Assembly (NCBI GenBank): GCA_020437875.1
Contig: JAGQVR010000001.1
Span: 1-21,693, forward strand
Reading direction: 5' to 3'
DNA length: 21,693 nucleotides
Source of the DNA: Flavobacteriales bacterium
GTDB taxonomy: Bacteria > Bacteroidota > Bacteroidia > Flavobacteriales_F > PHOS-HE28
Shown here: piece by piece, positions 1-8,134 of the stretch
Layout of the letters: the number at the start of each line of letters is the position of its first letter
Position numbering within the stretch: position 1 is the stretch's first letter
Notes under the pieces: model-generated
The model's input: only the letters and a program-made list of their open reading frames with translations
The model's database searches: none
What the model was told of the DNA's origin: nothing
Translations under genes and position numbers: made by a program

Positions 1-240
1 AACATCCGCACCTTCACACACAAGCACTGCCGGTTCAGGCTACGCAACGGCAAGGAGGTCTTCGGCGTCGTTTGGGAGGTGGAGACCCAGGCTGGACCCC
101 TGGCGGAACATAGCGGCTCGCGACTTTTCTTCGCCAGCGTGCGCGACTACGAACGACTACAGACCGTTCCGCACGAGCCGGTGAGCATCATCGACATGCG
201 GCCAGAAGAGATCATCAACGTGGAGAGCCTGGCGAGCTGA
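1..240 (+). CDS. C-terminal fragment of an unidentified protein
   Basis: An open frame runs from the first base to a TGA at 238-240, giving the last 79 residues of a protein whose start lies outside the window. The fragment includes the stretch FRLRNGKEVFGVVWEV and ends in EEIINVESLAS. Alternating hydrophobic residues around a basic NGKE turn suggest a small beta-barrel (Sm/SH3-like) fold, but this is only an impression and I do not recognise the family. Codon use (mostly G or C in third positions) matches the neighbouring genes, so the frame is probably real. It converges on the oligopeptidase gene, whose stop lies 15 bp further right. No function is assigned. Confidence 0.6.
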   Translation, partial: NIRTFTHKHCRFRLRNGKEVFGVVWEVETQAGPLAEHSGSRLFFASVRDYERLQTVPHEPVSIIDMRPEEIINVESLAS

Positions 241-255
241 TCCATTCCGCGGTCG

Positions 256-2418
256 CTATTCACTGATGCCTGCACGCCAAAGCAGGAAGGCATAGTTCCG
301 CGCCACATCGCGCAACGCCTCGAAGCGTCCACTCGCCCCACCGTGACCCGCTTCCATGTTCACGTGCAACAGGATAGGCGCATCGCCCTTCTGATGCTCA
401 CGTAGGCGCAGCACCCACTTGGCCGGCTCCCAGTACTGCACCTGGCTGTCGTGGAAGCCCGTACCAACGAGCATCGCAGGATACTGCTGATCACGCACAT
501 TGTCATAAGGCGAATAGCTCAGCATCCGTTCATAGGCCTCTTTCTCCTTGGGATCACCCCACTCTTCGAACTCACCCGTCGTGAGCGGGATGCTCTCATC
601 CAACATGGTGGTCACAACGTCCACGAAAGGCACATCCGCTATGATCCCATGCCATCGATCGGGACGCATGTTCACCACCGCACCCATGAGCAGACCACCC
701 GCACTCCCACCCCAGGCATACACTCGCCCCGGATCCGCGTACTTCTTCTCCACCAGATGATCGGCACATGCGATGAAGTCCGTGAAGGTGTTCATCTTGT
801 CCTCCATCTTTCCGCTCTCATACCAATCCCTTCCAAGTTCTTCGCCACCTCGGATGTGTGCGATGGCGAACACGAACCCGCGATCCAACAAGGAAAGGCG
901 CGAACTGCTGAACATCGGCTCCACGCTGATCCCATAGCTGCCATAGCCGTATAGCAACAATGGCGCACTTCCGTCCATCCGCGTGCCATTCCGGTACACG
1001 ATGGATACCGGCACTTTCTCCCCATCATCAGCAGGCACCCAGATGCGTTCGCTCGTGTAGTTCTTCGCCTCGAAGGGACCGACCACCTCCTGTTGCTTCA
1101 ACAACTTGTCCGTTGCGGCGTTCAGGTCATGCTCATACACACTGTTCGGCGTGGTGAGGGAGGTATAGACATAGCGCAACTTGTCCGTATCCCACTCCGG
1201 ATTGGTTCCGGCATAGCACACGTATGCTGGATCGTTGAACGCGATCTCGTGCTCGCGACCATCGCTCAGACGGCGGACCACCAGATGCATCAAACCCATG
1301 CGACGTTCGGAGATCACGAGATGACCGCGGAAGGTGTCCACATCCTCCAATAGGACATCCTCACGGTGCGGCACCACTTCCTTCCACTTGCTCTTTTCCG
1401 CGGTATCACCCTCTCCGCATTCCATCAACCGGAAGTTGAGCGCCTTCCAGTTGGTCACGATGTACCACTTCCCGGGAGCTCCCGGAACGTGGATGGCCGT
1501 GTGCTCGTGATCCTCCTCACGCGGCAGGAAGGGATTGAAGTTCCCGTTCGGCTCATCGACCGGCAGCAACAGGTGTTCGCTGCTCGTCGTGCTTTCCGTC
1601 GTGATCATAACGAACCGGTCGCTACGACTGCGGAACACATCGCAACTGAACGCAGGGTCCACCTCCTCGAACACGAGCACATCCGACGCCTCTGGCGTAC
1701 CAAGCACGTGCCGGTAGATGCGATGGGTCCGCAGGGTCTCGTCCTTCCGCGGATAGAAGACCGTGCGTTCATCCGCCCAGGCGCACCCACCTCCGGTGTT
1801 CGTGATCACGTCCGGCAGGTCCTTGCCGGTGTTCAGGTCTCGGAAGCGCAGTTCATATTGGCGTCGCCCCACACGATCCTCACTGAAGCACACGATGTTG
1901 TTCTCGGGGCTGATCTCAAAGTCGCCGAGATCATAATACGTGGCGCCCTTCGCCTGTTCGTTCTCATCCAGGAAATCGCGCTCCGGTGCTCCTGGCTCGT
2001 CCTTTCTCCTCACCTGGATCGCGTACTCCTTCCCCTCCTCATAACGATGATGGTACCAATACCCGTTCTCACGATATGGCACGCTGAGGTCGGTCTCCTT
2101 GATGCGAGAACGCAGTTCCTTGAAGAGATCCTCCCGCAATACCGCTACCGGAGCGAGCATCGAGTCACAATAGGCATTCTCCGCCTCCAGGTGTGCGACC
2201 ACCTCCCGCGTGCGTTCATCAGGCTGCTCGGAATTCCGCTGCTCCTCACTAAGGCGCAACCAATGGTACTCATCGATGCGCACATGCCCATGAGCCGTGA
2301 TATCGAATGGTCTTTTGGTGGCTTGCGGTGGCGCAAGTAAGGTGGTCTTCATGGGCATGGGAGCGTTCTGACATCCAGCCACGACGAGGGCAGCGAGGGA
2401 CAGGAGGAAGCGGGTCAT
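256..2418 (-). CDS. ptrB: S9A prolyl oligopeptidase family, oligopeptidase B-like lipoprotein
   Basis: This 720-residue serine peptidase should cleave short peptides, in oligopeptidase B typically after Arg or Lys. The length fits the S9A family. An N-terminal beta-propeller (about residues 70-420) is followed by an alpha/beta-hydrolase domain. The catalytic triad can be read directly: Ser572 in GGSAGG, Asp657 in GFHDSQV and His692 in EAGHGG. The N-terminus MTRFLLSLAALVVAGCQN has a hydrophobic stretch ending in a lipobox-like VAGC, so the mature protein is probably a lipoprotein anchored at Cys16. Classical PtrB is cytoplasmic, but exported forms occur in Bacteroidota. A TAATTTCG box lies 14 bp upstream and there is no clear Shine-Dalgarno sequence. 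recO ends 33 bp upstream on the same strand, but the box suggests a separate transcript. Family assignment is firm; the choice of oligopeptidase B over another S9A peptidase rests on overall similarity. Confidence 0.93.
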   Translation of the reverse strand: MTRFLLSLAALVVAGCQNAPMPMKTTLLAPPQATKRPFDITAHGHVRIDEYHWLRLSEEQRNSEQPDERTREVVAHLEAENAYCDSMLAPVAVLREDLFKELRSRIKETDLSVPYRENGYWYHHRYEEGKEYAIQVRRKDEPGAPERDFLDENEQAKGATYYDLGDFEISPENNIVCFSEDRVGRRQYELRFRDLNTGKDLPDVITNTGGGCAWADERTVFYPRKDETLRTHRIYRHVLGTPEASDVLVFEEVDPAFSCDVFRSRSDRFVMITTESTTSSEHLLLPVDEPNGNFNPFLPREEDHEHTAIHVPGAPGKWYIVTNWKALNFRLMECGEGDTAEKSKWKEVVPHREDVLLEDVDTFRGHLVISERRMGLMHLVVRRLSDGREHEIAFNDPAYVCYAGTNPEWDTDKLRYVYTSLTTPNSVYEHDLNAATDKLLKQQEVVGPFEAKNYTSERIWVPADDGEKVPVSIVYRNGTRMDGSAPLLLYGYGSYGISVEPMFSSSRLSLLDRGFVFAIAHIRGGEELGRDWYESGKMEDKMNTFTDFIACADHLVEKKYADPGRVYAWGGSAGGLLMGAVVNMRPDRWHGIIADVPFVDVVTTMLDESIPLTTGEFEEWGDPKEKEAYERMLSYSPYDNVRDQQYPAMLVGTGFHDSQVQYWEPAKWVLRLREHQKGDAPILLHVNMEAGHGGASGRFEALRDVARNYAFLLWRAGISE

Positions 2419-2432
2419 GGATGTGAGCGGGC

Positions 2433-2440
2433 CGAAATTA
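2433..2440 (-). promoter_or_regulatory. Candidate -7 promoter box for the oligopeptidase gene
   Basis: On the minus strand this reads TAATTTCG, one base from the Bacteroidota -7 consensus TAnnTTTG. It ends 14 bp before the start codon at 2418, which implies a very short 5' leader. No good -33 TTG element is visible. The same box type precedes several other transcription units in the window. Confidence 0.45.
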
Positions 2441-2451
2441 GCACGGGGGCA

Positions 2452-3165
2452 CTAGCCGAGAACCTCATGCAGGACTGACGGGGACCGCAACTCACCAAGA
2501 CCTTCGATATGCATACGGAAATAGAGCAGGAGGTGATCCAGTAGACCTCGTCGTTGACCGGCAGGAATGTTCAGCGCTTCCATGCGATCGAATCCCACGG
2601 AGAGCATTGCCGCAAGGTGGTCGCTCAATGGCGGACCCATCAAATGACCGTGGTGCTGCCCCCGTGCCATGAACTCGCCCTCCCGTGGATCGAACCAGCG
2701 CTCTTCTGGGCCGGGCGTTGCCGGAAGAAAGCCGAGCATCTCACTGTATCGAAGAAGGAACACGAGCGGAAAATGCCGGACATCCGGCGAGCGGTCCATT
2801 GCGTGCAGGGCCCCTTCCACGAAGGCGTACAACTCCGGGTCAGCGGACTCTCCCCGCAAGGTCCTGTACAGGACCTCCTGAACGAAGAGCGCCAAGGTTC
2901 CTCGCACGGCATCGAACGGAAGTCGTTCATAGGGTTCCGCTACCCTCAGCTCGCGCGCGCTGAGCAACTCACGCTCCCCGCTCTCCTGCACGACCACCTC
3001 CAACCGGTTCAGTGGCTGTAGGGATGCCGCACTGACCCCACCCTTGCGACCGGTCCGCACCAGGATCGAACGCGTTCCAAGGCCCTCGGTCAGTGCCTTC
3101 AGCACGATGGTATTGTCACCGTGCCTGACGGTCTTCAGTGCGATGGCCCTCGTGGTGTGAAGCAT
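2452..3165 (-). CDS. recO: DNA repair protein RecO
   Basis: RecO works with RecR in the RecF pathway. It loads RecA onto SSB-coated single-stranded DNA and anneals complementary strands in the cytoplasm. The 237-residue length is typical. The N-terminus (MLHTTRAIALKTVRHGDNT, then IVLKALTEGLGTRSILVRTG) is the recognisable OB-fold domain of the family, and the remainder is the helical RecO C-domain (residues about 85-237). No cysteine zinc cluster is present, unlike some Gram-positive RecO proteins. The gene starts 33 bp after the stop of the PorZ-like gene on the same strand, and no promoter box stands out in that gap. Co-transcription with porZ is therefore likely (inference). The start is the first Met of a clean family N-terminus. 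Confidence 0.93.
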   Translation of the reverse strand: MLHTTRAIALKTVRHGDNTIVLKALTEGLGTRSILVRTGRKGGVSAASLQPLNRLEVVVQESGERELLSARELRVAEPYERLPFDAVRGTLALFVQEVLYRTLRGESADPELYAFVEGALHAMDRSPDVRHFPLVFLLRYSEMLGFLPATPGPEERWFDPREGEFMARGQHHGHLMGPPLSDHLAAMLSVGFDRMEALNIPAGQRRGLLDHLLLYFRMHIEGLGELRSPSVLHEVLG

Positions 3166-3198
3166 GTTCCGAGCATGGGCTCCCGCCCGGCGAAGGCT

Positions 3199-5556
3199 TT
3201 ACTTCAACAGCAGAAGCTTGGTGTTGCACTTGAAGGTGCCCGTGATATCACTTGCGAACACCAGGTACACTCCCGTGGCCGCCCGGCGACCGCTCATGTC
3301 ATTCCCGTCCCAGATGGCTTGTCCTCCGAGGGATCCTGTCCTGTACACGAGATTGCCGCTCACATCCGTGATCTTCACCTCACTATCGCTGACCAGGCCG
3401 GTGATGGCGATGGGGCCGGTGTATGTTTCCAGGACCGGGTTGGGGAAGACCTTGGCACAGTCGCTCTTGTCAGCCCCCTCGATCGCATCACTACGATAGC
3501 TCATGAGGCCGCGGTCCGTGGCCATGAAGACCTCACCGGTCGTTCCGTCCACGGCGATGTTCAGGATGGTATTGCTCGGCAGGGGGCTGTTCTCGGCGGT
3601 GAAATGATGGACCTCCTCTCTTCCGTCGGGCGAGATCAGGTAGACCCCGCTCGCCTGGGTCCCGATCCACTTGCGGTCGGCGCCATCGACTGCGATGGTG
3701 TTGATCGCCTCGGTCTCCAGCAGGATCTGCACATTGCCATCCTGTTCGATCAATATTTGTTGCGCATCCACGGCATCGCCCGAAAAGACGGATCCTGGAT
3801 CGTAGAACACACCAAGACCACGGCTGGTGCCGGCCCAGATCCGGCCCTCATGATCCTCCGCGATCGTATAGACGTCCGGCGCGGGAAGGCCACCGGTGCC
3901 CGCCTGGTTGTTCAGAAGCTTGTAACGATCATCATCCGTGCTTTCGATCGAAGTCCCACTGTCATACACGAGGATGCCGTTCCCACGTGGCCGTATGATC
4001 CACTTATACCCGCTCTGCGCCACGATCACATCCGCGATCAGGAGATTGGATCCAAGGATGGTGCCAGGAGAGAACGCATGCCAATCGCCGTTCTTCCTAC
4101 GTACGACGATCGGTTTCGTTGACCATGGGTTCGTTATCCACAGATCCCCATTCTCATCAAAGGTCAACCCTCCGATATACAGGCGGTCCTGATACGGGTT
4201 CACGTCATAGCCGAGGGCGCTATTGGTCGGATTGAATATCTGCACCGGCCACCCGTCACGGAATTCCAGGATACCCTCGTCCCAGCTTCCAAAGAAGGCG
4301 TGGGCCGGATCCTCCGGATCGATGGTGACCGCCACGACGTCCGCGATGCCGGAAACGAACTCATTCACCCCGTTCATGAACGATGACGTGGACTGATCCA
4401 CCGTGTGCCATCGATCATTCATGTATACATGCACCCCTTCCTTGTGGTATTCATTGGCCCAGGTCCCGTTCAACGCCCCGCTCGCCACATACAGGTCACC
4501 ACCTGAGCTGGCCATACGCCAAACGCTCGCTGTTCGAGGACCATTGGGTGCCACACGCAGCGATCCTCCCGGGCCCATGCGCAACAAGCCGAGCCCCTGA
4601 TCGGCCACCCACAATGAACCATCCCCGGCTATGACCACCTGTTGCGGCATCATCGTCTGCCCTTCAAAATCACCGAAATAGCGCACCTCGGCGAGGTTAA
4701 CGTCATAGACATGGATGTTGAGGTCGTGCGGTATCGCGACCAGCTGTCCACTCCCGCTCACCGCGAAACCCTTGTTGATGCGACCGAACAGCGGCTCGAA
4801 ACGAGACCAGAGGCCATCCGGCCCCAGGACCAGCAGGCTATCACCTCCCGCCGCGCGCTGCGCATTCAGCAGCAACTTGTCCCCGAAGGCAGCGACCGCG
4901 TTGAAAGGACCAGAGGCAAGTACGCTACCCATATCGGTCCGTTTACGCCAGTTCTCGAAGAAGGCCAGGTTCGGGGCGTTCCGCGCAGCAGCGAACAAGC
5001 CATTGTCCGTGGCGGCATAGATCGTATCGCCGGTCATCGTGATGCTGTTCACAGGCACCTGCGATCCACCAGGGCCGATGAACCAGGTATCCCTCACTTC
5101 ACGCGACGCCAGATCGAGCACCACGATCCCGAAACCACAACCCAGATACGCGGTCGACCCGAGCATGTAGGCACAATACACCCCCTTGTTCCCGATCAGC
5201 GAACTGCGCTTAATATCACCGATGTTGAACGACCGGTCGCCCTGCAGAAGATCAAGGTTCCCATTGGTGTAGAATACGAGGGTGCCCTGTACCGCCTCGT
5301 TCCAGGCCATGCCCTGGATCCCGACATCACTGAGCCGGTTGGTCTTATTCTCCCGCTGGATCTCCCCGGTCTGGAGATCGTAACGGAATGCTCCGTTGGC
5401 GGAAGCGGCATGGACCCGCCCGCCGCCTTCGGTGACGACCGACACGTTCGAATAGGAGAAGTGGTCCCTCCATTCCCCGATCGCGGACTGGGCTTGCAAT
5501 ACCGTGGCCATCAGAGCCAACAGGACGGAGGTAGTCGTTCTCATCATTCTGGTCAT
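3199..5556 (-). CDS. porZ: PorZ-like type IX secretion protein with propeller repeats and C-terminal sorting domain
   Basis: A 785-residue exported protein. PorZ is an outer-surface component of the type IX secretion (T9SS) attachment complex that helps the sortase PorU process cargo. Evidence here: a signal peptide (MRTTTSVLLALMATVLQAQ), many propeller-type repeats (for example GRIWAGTSRGLGVF and KWIGTQASGVYLIS), and a C-terminal type A sorting domain. That domain runs from VFPNPV through KITDVSGNLVYR and GVYLVFAS to a KLLLLK end. Combined propellers plus sorting domain and the position beside recO fit PorZ; a generic two-component-regulator-propeller protein is the alternative. The open frame continues upstream to 5766 but would read through a tRNA-Cys gene, so the start must be internal. 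Met codons at 5556, 5547 and 5544 are all possible. Confidence 0.85.
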   Translation of the reverse strand: MTRMMRTTTSVLLALMATVLQAQSAIGEWRDHFSYSNVSVVTEGGGRVHAASANGAFRYDLQTGEIQRENKTNRLSDVGIQGMAWNEAVQGTLVFYTNGNLDLLQGDRSFNIGDIKRSSLIGNKGVYCAYMLGSTAYLGCGFGIVVLDLASREVRDTWFIGPGGSQVPVNSITMTGDTIYAATDNGLFAAARNAPNLAFFENWRKRTDMGSVLASGPFNAVAAFGDKLLLNAQRAAGGDSLLVLGPDGLWSRFEPLFGRINKGFAVSGSGQLVAIPHDLNIHVYDVNLAEVRYFGDFEGQTMMPQQVVIAGDGSLWVADQGLGLLRMGPGGSLRVAPNGPRTASVWRMASSGGDLYVASGALNGTWANEYHKEGVHVYMNDRWHTVDQSTSSFMNGVNEFVSGIADVVAVTIDPEDPAHAFFGSWDEGILEFRDGWPVQIFNPTNSALGYDVNPYQDRLYIGGLTFDENGDLWITNPWSTKPIVVRRKNGDWHAFSPGTILGSNLLIADVIVAQSGYKWIIRPRGNGILVYDSGTSIESTDDDRYKLLNNQAGTGGLPAPDVYTIAEDHEGRIWAGTSRGLGVFYDPGSVFSGDAVDAQQILIEQDGNVQILLETEAINTIAVDGADRKWIGTQASGVYLISPDGREEVHHFTAENSPLPSNTILNIAVDGTTGEVFMATDRGLMSYRSDAIEGADKSDCAKVFPNPVLETYTGPIAITGLVSDSEVKITDVSGNLVYRTGSLGGQAIWDGNDMSGRRAATGVYLVFASDITGTFKCNTKLLLLK

Positions 5557-5632
5557 GCACACAACGCGTTTGTCCTGCGATCGGTATGGTACAAGGTAAG
5601 TCAGGGTATCACCAGACCGGCCACCGAACAGA

Positions 5633-5654
5633 GAACGCCCCTTTCGGGGCGTTC
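5633..5654 (-). terminator. Hairpin just downstream of tRNA-Cys
   Basis: GAACGCCCC and GGGGCGTTC form a perfect 9-bp stem around a 4-base TTTC loop, 5 bp beyond the 3' end of tRNA-Cys on the minus strand. There is no U-run after it. It probably stabilises or ends the tRNA transcript before the PorZ-like gene begins, but without the U-tract this is not a textbook intrinsic terminator. Confidence 0.55.
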
Positions 5655-5659
5655 GTTCG

Positions 5660-5730
5660 AGGTCGCGTGCGGATTCGAACCGCAGTAGCAGCTTTTGCAG
5701 AGCTGTGCCTAGCCCCTCGGCCACGCGACC
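5660..5730 (-). tRNA. tRNA-Cys (anticodon GCA)
   Basis: The minus strand folds as a complete 71-nt tRNA. The acceptor stem GGTCGCG pairs with CGCGACC. The anticodon stem CAGCT/AGCTG encloses the loop CTGCAAA, giving anticodon GCA. The T arm is TGCGG-TTCGAAT-CCGCA. The unpaired base 73 is T, the discriminator expected for tRNA-Cys. The 3' CCA is not encoded. The gene lies between folB and the PorZ-like gene. A TATCTTCG box ends 11 bp before its 5' end and a strong hairpin follows it, so it probably has its own transcript. Confidence 0.93.
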
Positions 5731-5741
5731 ATAAGGGTCCG

Positions 5742-5749
5742 CGAAGATA
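5742..5749 (-). promoter_or_regulatory. Candidate -7 promoter box for tRNA-Cys
   Basis: On the minus strand this reads TATCTTCG and lies 11 bp upstream of the mature tRNA 5' end, the distance expected if transcription starts just before the tRNA. The identical octamer precedes the gene at 8135-8926. No clear -33 TTG is visible. Confidence 0.5.
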
Positions 5750-5775
5750 GGTGGATCCGCTCGCATGCACGGCGA

Positions 5776-6126
5776 TCAGCCCTCCACCGTGTATACCGCC
5801 TGGTCCACATCGCCCTGGATGGGCGGCCGTTGTTTCACAACACGCACCCGCCACCGGAACTCAGGCCGCCAGGTCTTCCTGAGCCTTTCCAATATCCGGG
5901 CCGCCACATGCTCGATCAGCCGGCTGCGTATGGCCATTTCCTGCTGAACGATGGCCGCAACAGCACCGTAGTCCACCGTTACCTCGAGATCATCCGTCCG
6001 CTCCGCCTCGCCGAGATCACCCTCGACCCGCACATCGATCACGTAGTTCCCCCCGATGATCGACTCCTCCTCCAGGCAGCCATGGTAAGCGAAGACCTTG
6101 ATCCCGATGACATCGATCACACCCAT
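5776..6126 (-). CDS. folB: Dihydroneopterin aldolase
   Basis: FolB converts 7,8-dihydroneopterin to 6-hydroxymethyl-7,8-dihydropterin plus glycolaldehyde in folate synthesis, acting as a cytoplasmic oligomer. The protein is 116 residues, normal for the family. Recognisable motifs are the N-terminal IGIKVFAYHGCLEEE, the VDYGAV segment with Tyr53, and the C-terminal VVKQRPPIQG. Lys98 in the last motif is the expected catalytic lysine, and the Glu cluster at 19-21 the expected pterin-binding acid. The start codon lies inside the last codons of gltX (10-bp overlap), so the two are almost certainly co-transcribed and translationally coupled. tRNA-Cys follows 45 bp downstream. Confidence 0.93.
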   Translation of the reverse strand: MGVIDVIGIKVFAYHGCLEEESIIGGNYVIDVRVEGDLGEAERTDDLEVTVDYGAVAAIVQQEMAIRSRLIEHVAARILERLRKTWRPEFRWRVRVVKQRPPIQGDVDQAVYTVEG

Positions 6127-7652
6127 GCCGCACAGTGCTCAAGACCGGCCCGCAAGCGTGCGATCACCTCTTCTTTGCCGAGCAAGGCACTCACATCGAA
6201 CATCCCTGGACCCTGCATCCGGCCGGCGACGAAGAGTCGGTAGATGGGCATCACCTGCCCCACCTTCATGCCTCGCTCCTGCAAAACACCCGTGAACACA
6301 GGCTCCAGATCGGTCCCCTTGAACGAGGAGAGCTGGGCTAGTGCATCAACATAAGCTTCCAACACCGGCGCCGCCTCGGGCTTCCACCGCTTCCGCAACT
6401 CCTCCTCTGCGGTGGCATTGCCCTTCAGCGGCGACCCCTCCACGAAGAGATACATTCCCTCGAGCATGTCATCCACGAAGGTCGCACGCTCCTTCAACAG
6501 GGTTGCCGCATGGGTCGCCTTTTCAAGGGTCGTCACGACACCACGCGCCTTCAACCGATCCATCAATTGTTCGCCCAGCTCAACATCGGGCCGTGCGCGC
6601 AGGTATTGCTGGTTGAACCATTTGGTCTTCTCCGGATCGAACTTGGCCCCGCCCTTGTGCACGCGGCTAAGGTCGAAGAGCTCCGTCAATTCAGCCAGGC
6701 TCATGATCTCCTGATCCGTTCCCGGGTTCCACCCGAGTAGGGCGAGCATGTTGATGAAGGCCTCGGGGTAGTATCCCTTCTCCCGATAACCACTGCTCTT
6801 CTCCTTGCTCACCGGGTCGATCCAGTCCAGCGCGAACACCGGGAATCCGAGCCGGTCGCCATCCCGCTTGCTCAACTTGCCGTTCCCGTCGGGCTTCAGT
6901 ATGAGCGGCAGGTGGGCGAAGGCGGGTCGCTCCCATCCAAAGGCCTCATAGATCAATACATGCAAGGGCGCGCTCGGCAGCCATTCCTCCCCGCGGATGA
7001 CATGGGTGATCCGCATGAGGTGGTCATCGACGATGTTCGCCAGATGATAGGTGGGCATGCCATCGCTCTTGAACAACACCTTGTCATCGATGTTGGCGCT
7101 GTGGACCACCACCCAGCCGCGAATGATGTCCTCGAAGCGCACCTCGGCATGGCGCGGCACCTTGAGCCGCACCACATACTGTTCCCCCCTTGCAAGCCGC
7201 TCCTTCACCTCATCGGCGCTCAACGTGAGGGAGTTCTTCATGTGCTCACGCGTCACCGCGTTGTAGGCGGGAGCAGCCACACCGGCCGCTTGCAACCGCG
7301 CACGCATCGCCTCGAGCTCCTCCGGTGTGTCGAATGCGTAGTAGGCCCTGTCCTTGGCGATCAACTCCTCAGCGTAGGCTTTGTACAGCTGCTGCCGGTC
7401 GCTCTGGCGATATGGGCCATCGGGACCACCCACCCACGGACTTTCATCGGGGACCAACCCACACCAGGCCAGGCTTTCGCGGATGTAGTCCTCTGCACCA
7501 GGCACGTAGCGTGTTCGGTCGGTGTCCTCTATCCGAAGAAGGAACTGCCCTCCATGCTTGCGGGCGAAGAGGTAGTTGTAGAGCGCGGTGCGCACCCCCC
7601 CCATATGCAGGGGGCCGGTGGGGCTTGGCGCGAAACGGACGCGAACGGACAT
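6117..7652 (-). CDS. gltX: Glutamate--tRNA ligase
   Basis: GltX charges tRNA-Glu with glutamate (and tRNA-Gln in organisms lacking GlnRS). The 511-residue protein is a full-length class I synthetase. The HIGH-type motif is PSPTGPLHMGG near residues 9-19, and the KMSKS-type motif is KLSKRDG at about 259-265. GEEWLPSAP and the C-terminal anticodon-binding helices are also present. The Met at 7652 (MSVRVRFAPSPTG) is chosen as the start because it places the catalytic motif at the usual distance from the N-terminus. The open frame extends to a TTG at 7685, but those 11 extra residues do not look like the family. It is the first gene of a gltX-folB operon with a TACCTTCG box upstream. Confidence 0.95.
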   Translation of the reverse strand: MSVRVRFAPSPTGPLHMGGVRTALYNYLFARKHGGQFLLRIEDTDRTRYVPGAEDYIRESLAWCGLVPDESPWVGGPDGPYRQSDRQQLYKAYAEELIAKDRAYYAFDTPEELEAMRARLQAAGVAAPAYNAVTREHMKNSLTLSADEVKERLARGEQYVVRLKVPRHAEVRFEDIIRGWVVVHSANIDDKVLFKSDGMPTYHLANIVDDHLMRITHVIRGEEWLPSAPLHVLIYEAFGWERPAFAHLPLILKPDGNGKLSKRDGDRLGFPVFALDWIDPVSKEKSSGYREKGYYPEAFINMLALLGWNPGTDQEIMSLAELTELFDLSRVHKGGAKFDPEKTKWFNQQYLRARPDVELGEQLMDRLKARGVVTTLEKATHAATLLKERATFVDDMLEGMYLFVEGSPLKGNATAEEELRKRWKPEAAPVLEAYVDALAQLSSFKGTDLEPVFTGVLQERGMKVGQVMPIYRLFVAGRMQGPGMFDVSALLGKEEVIARLRAGLEHCAAWV

Positions 7653-7714
7653 GGGTAGGGATGGTCGGGGCGCCTCAGGTAACAAGCCTGGAAGGACGCC
7701 GGAAGAATGAAGCG

Positions 7715-7722
7715 CGAAGGTA
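7715..7722 (-). promoter_or_regulatory. Candidate -7 promoter box for gltX-folB
   Basis: On the minus strand this reads TACCTTCG, within a 91-bp gap between the GNAT gene stop (7744) and the gltX start (7652). It ends 62 bp upstream of the start codon. It matches the Bacteroidota -7 consensus in 7 of 8 positions; no good -33 element is seen. Confidence 0.4.
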
Positions 7723-7743
7723 AACGGGGCGACCCGTCGGTGA

Positions 7744-8070
7744 TCAGATCTGGACGCCCTTCACCAACAAGCGCTGCCAGGAGGTGTTCTTACGCAGATA
7801 GGTCTTCACGTAAGGGCAATACGGCACCATGCGCATGTTGTTGGATTCCACCCAACCCAACACCTTCTCTGTGAGCACCGCCGCCACTTCAGAGCCCTCA
7901 ACGGCTGGTGGCACCTGCACCTGGGTCAGGAAGATCCGGTCAGGCGTGCGGTCGTACTCCATCCGCACCCTGTGACCATCCACCACCATCACGAACTGGC
8001 GCGAATCCACTTCGTCGATCAGCTGGAGTTCGTTCAGGTCTGCTGGGGGGGGTGCGGTCTTTCTTGCCAT
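7744..8070 (-). CDS. Small GNAT-type N-acetyltransferase (YjdJ / Acetyltransf_CG-like)
   Basis: A 108-residue cytoplasmic protein that resembles the short GNAT subgroup typified by YjdJ. The pattern is FLTQVQVPPAVEG followed by a helix and then MRMVPYCPYVKTYLRKN; the PxCPYVxxYL motif is characteristic. These proteins are too short for a standard GNAT and their substrates are unknown. The acetyl-CoA loop, usually G-x-G-I-(G/A), reads GSEVAA here, so the second glycine is replaced by Glu. CoA binding may be altered (inference). The gene is separated from gltX by a candidate promoter and has its own TAAATTCG box upstream, so it may be monocistronic. There is no Shine-Dalgarno sequence before the ATG at 8070. 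Confidence 0.82.
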   Translation of the reverse strand: MARKTAPPPADLNELQLIDEVDSRQFVMVVDGHRVRMEYDRTPDRIFLTQVQVPPAVEGSEVAAVLTEKVLGWVESNNMRMVPYCPYVKTYLRKNTSWQRLLVKGVQI

Positions 8071-8081
8071 GGTTCAGGCCG

Positions 8082-8089
8082 CGAATTTA
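8082..8089 (-). promoter_or_regulatory. Candidate -7 promoter box for the small GNAT gene
   Basis: On the minus strand this reads TAAATTCG, 11 bp upstream of the start codon at 8070, implying a near-leaderless transcript. It matches TAnnTTTG in 7 of 8 positions. Confidence 0.4.
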
Positions 8090-8106
8090 CGGCTTATCAC
8101 GGACTT

Positions 8107-8125
8107 GGCCGGATCCAGCCCGGCC
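8107..8125 (-). terminator. Weak GC-rich hairpin after the beta-barrel gene
   Basis: GGCCGG and CCGGCC can pair around a 7-base loop, 9 bp beyond the stop of the gene at 8135-8926. There is no U-run. It lies immediately upstream of the candidate GNAT promoter, so it could separate the two units, but it may also be chance in GC-rich DNA. Confidence 0.3.
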
Positions 8126-8134
8126 GCGCGGTCC

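Noticed and set aside
356..371. parS-like TGTTCACGTGCAACA in the oligopeptidase gene
   Set aside because: The arms are not complementary and the site deviates from the 14-bp palindrome repeated near mnmG; most likely chance in coding DNA.
4134..4142. Perfect DnaA box TTATCCACA
   Set aside because: It is a single copy inside the PorZ-like coding sequence (encoding part of LWITN), with no cluster or AT-rich element, so it is not evidence of an origin there.
5557..5766. N-terminal extension of the PorZ-like frame by 70 residues
   Set aside because: It reads straight through the tRNA-Cys gene and its hairpin, and a proper signal peptide starts at 5556-5544. The extension is an open-frame artefact.
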